A stretch of DNA of 64,000 bases from Channallabes apus (Eukaryota > Chordata > Actinopteri > Siluriformes > Clariidae), in contig CM060127.1 in NCBI GenBank assembly GCA_030522415.1, positions 17,833,314 to 17,897,313 of the forward strand, written 5' to 3'. Numbering within the stretch: position 1 is the first letter of the stretch; every line of letters starts with the position of its first letter. The notes beneath the pieces were generated by a model that saw only the letters and a list, made by a program, of their open reading frames with translations, was not told the origin of the DNA and made no database searches. Of the stretch, positions 57,539 through 64,000 are shown piece after piece. The position numbers and the translations under genes were made by a program.

Positions 57539-57948
57539 TCTAGCAGACTCACACAGCACCTGAGTCAAACTTAAAGTGGATTTGAGTTATGGTCAGTCAC
57601 AGACAAAGAGATTGTTCTGTGGTCTTGTTCTTTTATTTCAATAAAACCTCTTTTTGAAGCATACAGCATGGTGTGGTCAATGTTTTTGCTTCTTTTGTCT
57701 AACTGTTACAACTCACCCCAGCATGTGTTACAACCTACCCCGGTGGTGGGGTATGTTGTAACAAAGGAACTCCATGTATTTGTCATGAACTCACAAGGTC
57801 TAGGATATTCTTGCAGAGATTTGATTTAGTGCCGTTTGTAGCAAACAAATGTGGGTTTTTTGTATAAAAGTTTAAAAACTCTAGCTCAAAAATTTTGTGA
57901 GTTATAGGTGGTAAAACAAAAAGTGTTACAATCATACCCGGTCTCCCC

Positions 57949-60849
57949 TATATAAGAAATCAGAATGTGGAAAAAAAACGTTCTGTTTCAAAAATTAGCA
58001 CCTGAAAATACGGAATTATCATGAAATAATCACAAATATGAATAAAACTAAACAAATTGTAGCACATAAAAAATAAAATGTTAAAACACTAAAAATGCAT
58101 GCAATCAAACAAATTAACTGTTTGAGAATATTGGACATAAAAAATTGCACCCTGCATGTCAATAATTTGTATGAAAATACATAACTTATGAGACAACCAT
58201 CATTTTAATAATAATACAATAATATATTAATAATTTAACAAAAACTTGAAATGTGTCTATAAACTTGTGTAGAATTCACATGTATGGTTTATGTAGTGAT
58301 GTTCAAGCTGTGATGTAAATAAATAAATTAACAAATGAAATAATGTCCTGACTTGGCAATCGGTTGGGTCAAGCAACGTGTTTTGGTGAGGTGTGTAGTA
58401 CTGACAGGTGGACGGACACCTCACCGGTAGGTCTGTCCTTTCCATGCAGTAGGTCATATCTATCCCATAATTCCTTTCTCATTGCCCGGGGAACAGCATG
58501 AGCGTCTGGACATATCAGAACGGACAAACTCGTCTGGTAGCGCTAAATTTCAGTGACGGTCGCTGTGTAAATAAGAGCAGACAGTCTGTCTCTGCCCTTA
58601 AGATTTCTTACGTCTCTGTAGAACAGGAACGTTTTTTTCCCCTCCTCTTTTCTTTTTACTAATTTAGCATGATGAAGTGCACATGGGATTTGTTAGACAT
58701 CATTGCCTGTGGCGGTGGAGGGTCTGAAAGTTGGCCTGTGTTTATCATGTGCTGCTTTGAGCTTTAAGCCAGATTAGATTTGACTGATGAAAGAGACAGT
58801 ATAAAACTCCTAGTCTGTGTTGGGTTTGAGCTGTTTTCCAGAATAAACACAGACCAGGAGGTGAATTTTATACCCTAGCCCTTACAGAGAAATCACATAA
58901 ATGAAACACCTGTGACTTTTTGCACACTTTGCATGTTACACTTATTTAGAAGTTTAAAAGCTATTTATTTTAGGTAGTAATTTCATTTATGTAGTGCTTG
59001 TATTTCAGTCACGTGTTTTCATTTTCTCATGTAAGACATGTGATTTATGTTTCACATGCAATTTTGCAGGCAGTTAATTTGATGAAACTGGCTCTCATGA
59101 AGACCATCCCAAGACCAAAACTTACCTCTGCTTCAGTGGAGAAGTTAATTTAGAGTTACCCCCCTAATTAACCCTAACCCTCAGCACCTCAGATTAGAGC
59201 CGTTATAAAGGCTTTACTGAGCATAAGTAGCTAACACATCTTAATATCAACTGTTCAAAGGAGATTTTTGCAAATTTTGAATACCTTTAAGCATTAAAAT
59301 AAAAATAAATTAAAAAAATCAGGAAAGACCATGGAGTTAGACGCTGTGTCCCAACTTTTGACTGGTACTGTGTGTATATTAAAGATGAGTAAATAATACA
59401 TATTAGTAAGGGTCAGCTTGACACACATGCTTGAAAGTAGCTTGATTTAACAAAATTATAAACAGTTTTACTGTGTTTAGGTTGTTTATGACTTTGGCCA
59501 CTAGATGGAGACAAATACTTGTTCATTGTAGTAACAGATTTTCTTTCAGTTACTGTAATTTGCAACAAATAATATGAAGAAGAATGCTTTAGAGAGACAA
59601 TAAGCCCTGTGTTAATATTTTATATTAAGATTTTCAAAATATGACTCTCCTTCCCAAGGTTTAAAACTAGGTTCATATTATATTATGAAAAAAGAACAAC
59701 AAACAAAGAAACAAACAAACAAAAGAAATCACATAATATATGTTTCATAAGATTTTTTTTTTTCCAGATCCCATATCTATTTATTGAATCATTAAGATAA
59801 TGATGATCATAAATCATAATTGCTATTACATATTATTTTACATGTCTGGGTTTTCAGACTTTACTTTTCTCTTGTTTTGTTTTCTTAAGCTCAGAACAGA
59901 ACAGGTTTAAGGGATGTGACCTTGTTCTTGTCAGTTCCTACAGTATGTTTCATGTTCTGCATGCAATAAACACTAGAAGCACTGCATTTAATCCTTACTA
60001 TCCTAACTATAATGGCATGTCACACACAAACACACTACAGTTTTTTTATTTTTTTAATTAATGCAGGAGGGGGAAATCACGTGTATTTTCACCTGGGGGA
60101 AAAAAACATCTACAGGATATCAACATTTTACCGCTTGTTGTAACTGCAAAATTACATTAAAACATATTTCAGCTCAAAAGCCTGCACAGAAACTTGCTTA
60201 TTTTGCCCTAAATCATAGCTAATTTTATAGTGTAGATAAATTTCTATCGATAACTGTCCATAAACGTAAGAGATAAAGAAAACAACAGCTGATGATATTC
60301 TGTAAGACTCACCTGCAGAAAGCCAGTTGACCTCTGGATTTTACAGGGACTGGCTTCCTTCCAGATGAGTTTAATTATCAGCACACACTCACAGATTAAT
60401 CAAAGATAAAGTGCTTCTAAAACTAAGTGATCAGCTACGGTATACTTCCTAAAAAAAAAATTTTTTTTTAAAGGAAATGTAAAAGGAAACGACTGCAGAT
60501 TTGTCACTGCTGTATCAATTCTTTATGAAGATGTCCACACGTCAACATAAAAATCCCCAAATCTTAAAATTAATTAATTCAATCTTATGGGCTTCACTTC
60601 AAATAATTGAAAACATGTGGACATGCCTGAATAACATTCATCCATTCTGATGTACAGTATCTGTTCAAATTAGTGATCCTTCACGCTTCAACCTTCTCAT
60701 TCACACACACTATTATAACATGACAACGTCCTAATTTTCACTAAACCTTCTGACATCTCACTGATCTCCAACTACATCTCACATAATCACGTTGGGTGAT
60801 CTGAGTTTTTTTTTTTTTTTCATAATTTTTTGGAGTGGAGTTCCTCTTT
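57949..60849. other. Intergenic, AT-rich, no gene recognised
   Basis: Short runs such as (CAAA)n near 59700 and T/A runs. At 58370-58690 the DNA is GC-richer without a clear frame. Confidence 0.45.
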
Positions 60850-61186
60850 AATGCTTTAATACAATTAGATGGAGACAGCTCGCTTGGTTGTGTTTAATGG
60901 GGATGACATCAGAGGACAGAGTAGGGAATGAATAAGTCATTCTCACTCTCGTTTCAAATGTGAAAGATTCATACCAGCAATTTGGATGACAGTATTAATT
61001 TAACATGACACTGCATTAATGGTCAATTTCAGATTCACAGAACTCATTTAAGTGGAATGGACTCCCTTAATTTGATGAGATGTGATAGCAGTGAGATGTC
61101 ACATCTCTCTCCATCTCTCACTCCCTGTGGCAAGGGAAACACATGCACAGACGCTTACCAGCCCCAGATTTGGAATGCTGACTGAG

Positions 61187-61229
<43 letters not shown>

Positions 61230-64000
61230 GGCGTTTAAATGACCCGACTCAACAGCTCAGCGCTCATTAGGATTTGATGCATTTCCTTTGTGACAGTGAA
61301 CAAACCACACGCACTCCTTCCCTTTCATTCTTTCTAAAGAAGTGTGAAAATGAATACACTACTGTACGAGGATATGCATCTGACTGATCACTTTTCCCAG
61401 ATGATGTGTAGCCTCTTCCAGGATGACTTCTTTTTTTGGAAGGATGGTGTTCATCGCTCTCTTTTTGACTTTTTTTTTTTTTTTTTAAACAAAACTTTAA
61501 GTGAGCAATCCATTGTTCTATTTCAGGGGAAATACTAGAAGTTTAAAAAGAAGTTTGTAGTCTACTGTTGTACTTGTGGTTGATCTGAATTGCCCTGCCA
61601 TCACATTACAGTTAATGCAGTTGACTAAAACGTAGACATGTGACCATGTACACAAGCATAGGGAGGCCTTCCTCAAGCATCATCAGTTCCAGACTGTAAC
61701 TTTTTAAAAAGGATTAATTGGTTTCTAGGGTTTTACTTGAAATGATTCCTAAAATGCAAAGCCTCTGGGTATTACATAGAGGGACAAACCAACTGGGTTC
61801 CAACTGTGTTCTCTGGTCTCCCTCTCTTAAACACATGGTAGTAAGTGGATTCCCAAGTCTAAACTACAGCATGTAGGATTTAAAATTAGGTTGTCCATCT
61901 CACTCCCTCACCCACCTCCCCTATGACTGTCAAATCACCAATCAATTAACCACCTTCACTTTCCTCTTGTTTTTTATTCATCGCGTTCTCTCTCTGATGT
62001 CTTCTCTTTGTTGATAAAGTCACAGCATGTGTGGTTGTGTGTTTGTGTGTACGTGTCTGGGGGAACTGTCAAGGCCTTGGCTGGGTGTGTCTCTGAGGCC
62101 TGTTAATGGCTGAAGTCGCTGCTTTCGGGCACTCTGATGGATGGCGGGCCGAGACGCCCTCTCTTTCATCCCGACAGGCCTGACACGTCTGATTTATTAA
62201 TGACAATAATTAGGAATAAACCTCTTCACAACCAAACCCTCCATGATTAGTGCACTAATGATGAAGGGGAGGGCTGCGGATCTGGCGATCTGATTAATGT
62301 CGGCCATTTTGACCTTTTAGAGCTGCACTACTCTCACTGTCTGGGGAAGAGAGAGAGAGAGAGAGTGAGGGTGACTGTCTGTGCTGTCCACTTCCAATTA
62401 GTCGATGGCTGAATTAAACTGCGTGATGCACCATTTTGTTGTATTTGTGCGCTTTACTGGTGTGTTAATACTATAAGTTGAATAGTTTTGCAAACAGAGG
62501 TGGATTTATTGAAAAGAAAAAAAAAAAAAAGAAAAAATGTTGGATTTTAACTCTGCTTTTTCACTGATGCTATTAATAAGTGTTTAACCTTCACAAAACT
62601 CCAGACGTTGCACATTTGGATAGGTCTAGCTCAAAAACGAATGAATAATTGTAGTGAAACTTTTTTTTTTCTGCAGTACTATATCCACTACTTGAGACCA
62701 TTCAACTCTGTGACATTTGATTATTAAATGCAAACGACAGGCAGGAACCAGTTAGACTGACCATCTTCCTGCCATTGCTCATAGACAGGGAATGCGGCAT
62801 GAGCACTGACACCCATCTACATCTCCTTAATGACTGGGTTAACTCCCGCTGTTTGAAAGCCTACACCCAGAAGGCCTGCACGTAATGGAGGACGAGGCTG
62901 AAGGTCAACGTTTTTACAGGGGTCAGACAGGAGGCAGTGAATTTGGAGACGACTGAGATCAAAGGAAAGCCATGTTGAGTGCTGGTTGATGGGTTTATGG
63001 CTCTGAACATTAGCATAGTGTCAGTGTTAGCTTGTTCTGAGCTTTTCTACAGCAGTATTTGCAGTCACTCCACATGAACATGTGTACGCATTAATATGGT
63101 GCAGTTGCATATTCAGCATTTGGAAAGAGTTGTTAGTTTTCTAGTTGTTACTTGCTAGTTTTTTACCATGGTAAAAGTCTCCACAGGCTTGCAGGCGTCA
63201 TGTTTCCTCTGTAACAATACAAGCTCCATTTTATTGTTCATTAACTTGCTTTAAAACTAAAGATAAAAATACTATTATTCTACAGCATTAAATGTAACTA
63301 GGAAAAAAGTTGTTCTTTAATTAATTCTAAATGTAATCATTCATTCATTTTAGTGGTTTATGAAGAATAAAATGTGCCATTTTCAGGGAACAGTCACCAT
63401 CACCAACTAGCTTTTTGTTTTGGTGCATCACATCATGGATTATTTTTCTATAACAGCATGTCTTGTTTTTTTCTTTATTTTTCTCTATTTCTTAGTAATG
63501 GTTTCTACCTGACTGTTGTTAGGTGCTTATTTGCGACTCCAGCTCAACGTCACGAGGTGAACTACGTACGAAGACTTTGCGCTGCTGCCACATTTGACAA
63601 CTTCACCCACCATGCAAACGAAGACGCTTGGCTTCCTTGAGCGCAACGCTGCCTCTCTAAACCTAATTTTTCCTCATTAAAAGTCCCCCTGCCTTGTGTT
63701 GTTATAATTTCCCCGCTCTGTCTCCTAAAACAGAGGGCCCTTTGATTGAACGCGGGTAAAGTCGGTCATCATAACATGACCTGCAGATACAGCAGAAACG
63801 GTGCGACGGCTGACCCCGGCAAACTGCCTCTCTGCACATATTGCGCAATTCTTCATATTTAATGGGGAAACATGAGGCGGTGATTTTGTGGGCGCTTTCT
63901 CTCTGGTGTCTGCTGCTCGGGGTGGAGTGAAGCCACTTAATGAGAATCCCCTCTTCTCCTCCATCATTTTAAAGCAGGCAGTGCACTCAGCAGCCTTGGC
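60850..64000. other. Complex, repeat-poor intergenic DNA, possible conserved regulatory sequence
   Basis: Apart from a (TG)n at 61188-61226 and a T run at 61470, the sequence is low in repeats and has dense homeodomain-type words, for example TTATTAATGACAATAATTAG near 62190 and GATTAATGTCGGCCATTTTG near 62290. Segments 62030-62360, 62720-63000 and 63520-64000 are GC-balanced and non-coding. This resembles conserved enhancer regions near developmental genes, but only an alignment can show it. Confidence 0.35.

Larger units (their letters stand above)
55770..57948 (+). mobile_element. pogo-like DNA transposon split by a LINE
   Basis: Perfect short terminal repeats GGGGAGACCGGGTATG at 55770 and CATACCCGGTCTCCCC at 57948 lie next to TA on both sides. 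Interior words about TGTAACA near the ends recur inverted (GTTACAACCTACCCC). A transposase N-terminus begins at 56232 and is cut by the LINE insertion. Confidence 0.8.

Noticed and set aside
63374..63640. 88-codon plus frame
   Set aside because: No motif or splice context; it lies in the putative regulatory block.

Overview
The window is vertebrate genomic DNA: intron-rich genes, long intergenic stretches and very dense transposable elements. The repeats point to a teleost: a tRNA-derived SINE of the zebrafish DANA type, several Tc1-like elements, a DIRS retrotransposon, an RTE-type LINE and long (GT)n arrays. The SINE version here reminds me of catfish genomes, so an otophysan and possibly a siluriform is my guess; that part is inference.

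Layout. (1) 1-16987, + strand: the 3' part of a TRPN1 (NompC) mechanosensory channel gene. It carries the last ankyrin repeats, the linker, all membrane segments, the TRP box and the C-terminus in eight exons. The gene looks damaged: one exon has an in-frame TAG, and the pore codons have become a T-rich decamer repeat. Its introns hold two Tc1-like elements, a nested inverted-repeat element and a 4,984-bp DIRS element. (2) 16988-33700: intergenic, mostly repeats. It includes a 2-kb inverted-repeat element, a patterned GATATC/ACTAGT array, a transposase-deleted Tc1-like element, a LINE remnant, GT arrays and one orphan TRPN-like exon on the minus strand. (3) 33800-49340, + strand: a complete cndp2 gene (cytosolic non-specific dipeptidase, M20 family) with 11 coding exons that join to 477 codons with consistent phases. 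Introns 7 and 9 contain Tc1-like elements, and intron 9 also holds a hAT-like fragment and a probable solo LTR. (4) 50555-54985: two decayed copies of a segment containing cndp2 exon 10, separated by a Tc1-like element. (5) 55770-57948: a pogo-like element interrupted by an RTE LINE. (6) 58000-64000: no gene seen; from about 60.85 kb the DNA is complex and almost repeat-free and resembles conserved regulatory sequence.

No operon-like relation exists between the two genes. Most of the interest lies in the insertion history. One repeat copy at 51 kb preserves the empty site of the DIRS element and shows precise integration at a 3-bp AAC. Four SINE copies keep clear target-site duplications, and several elements are nested in one another.
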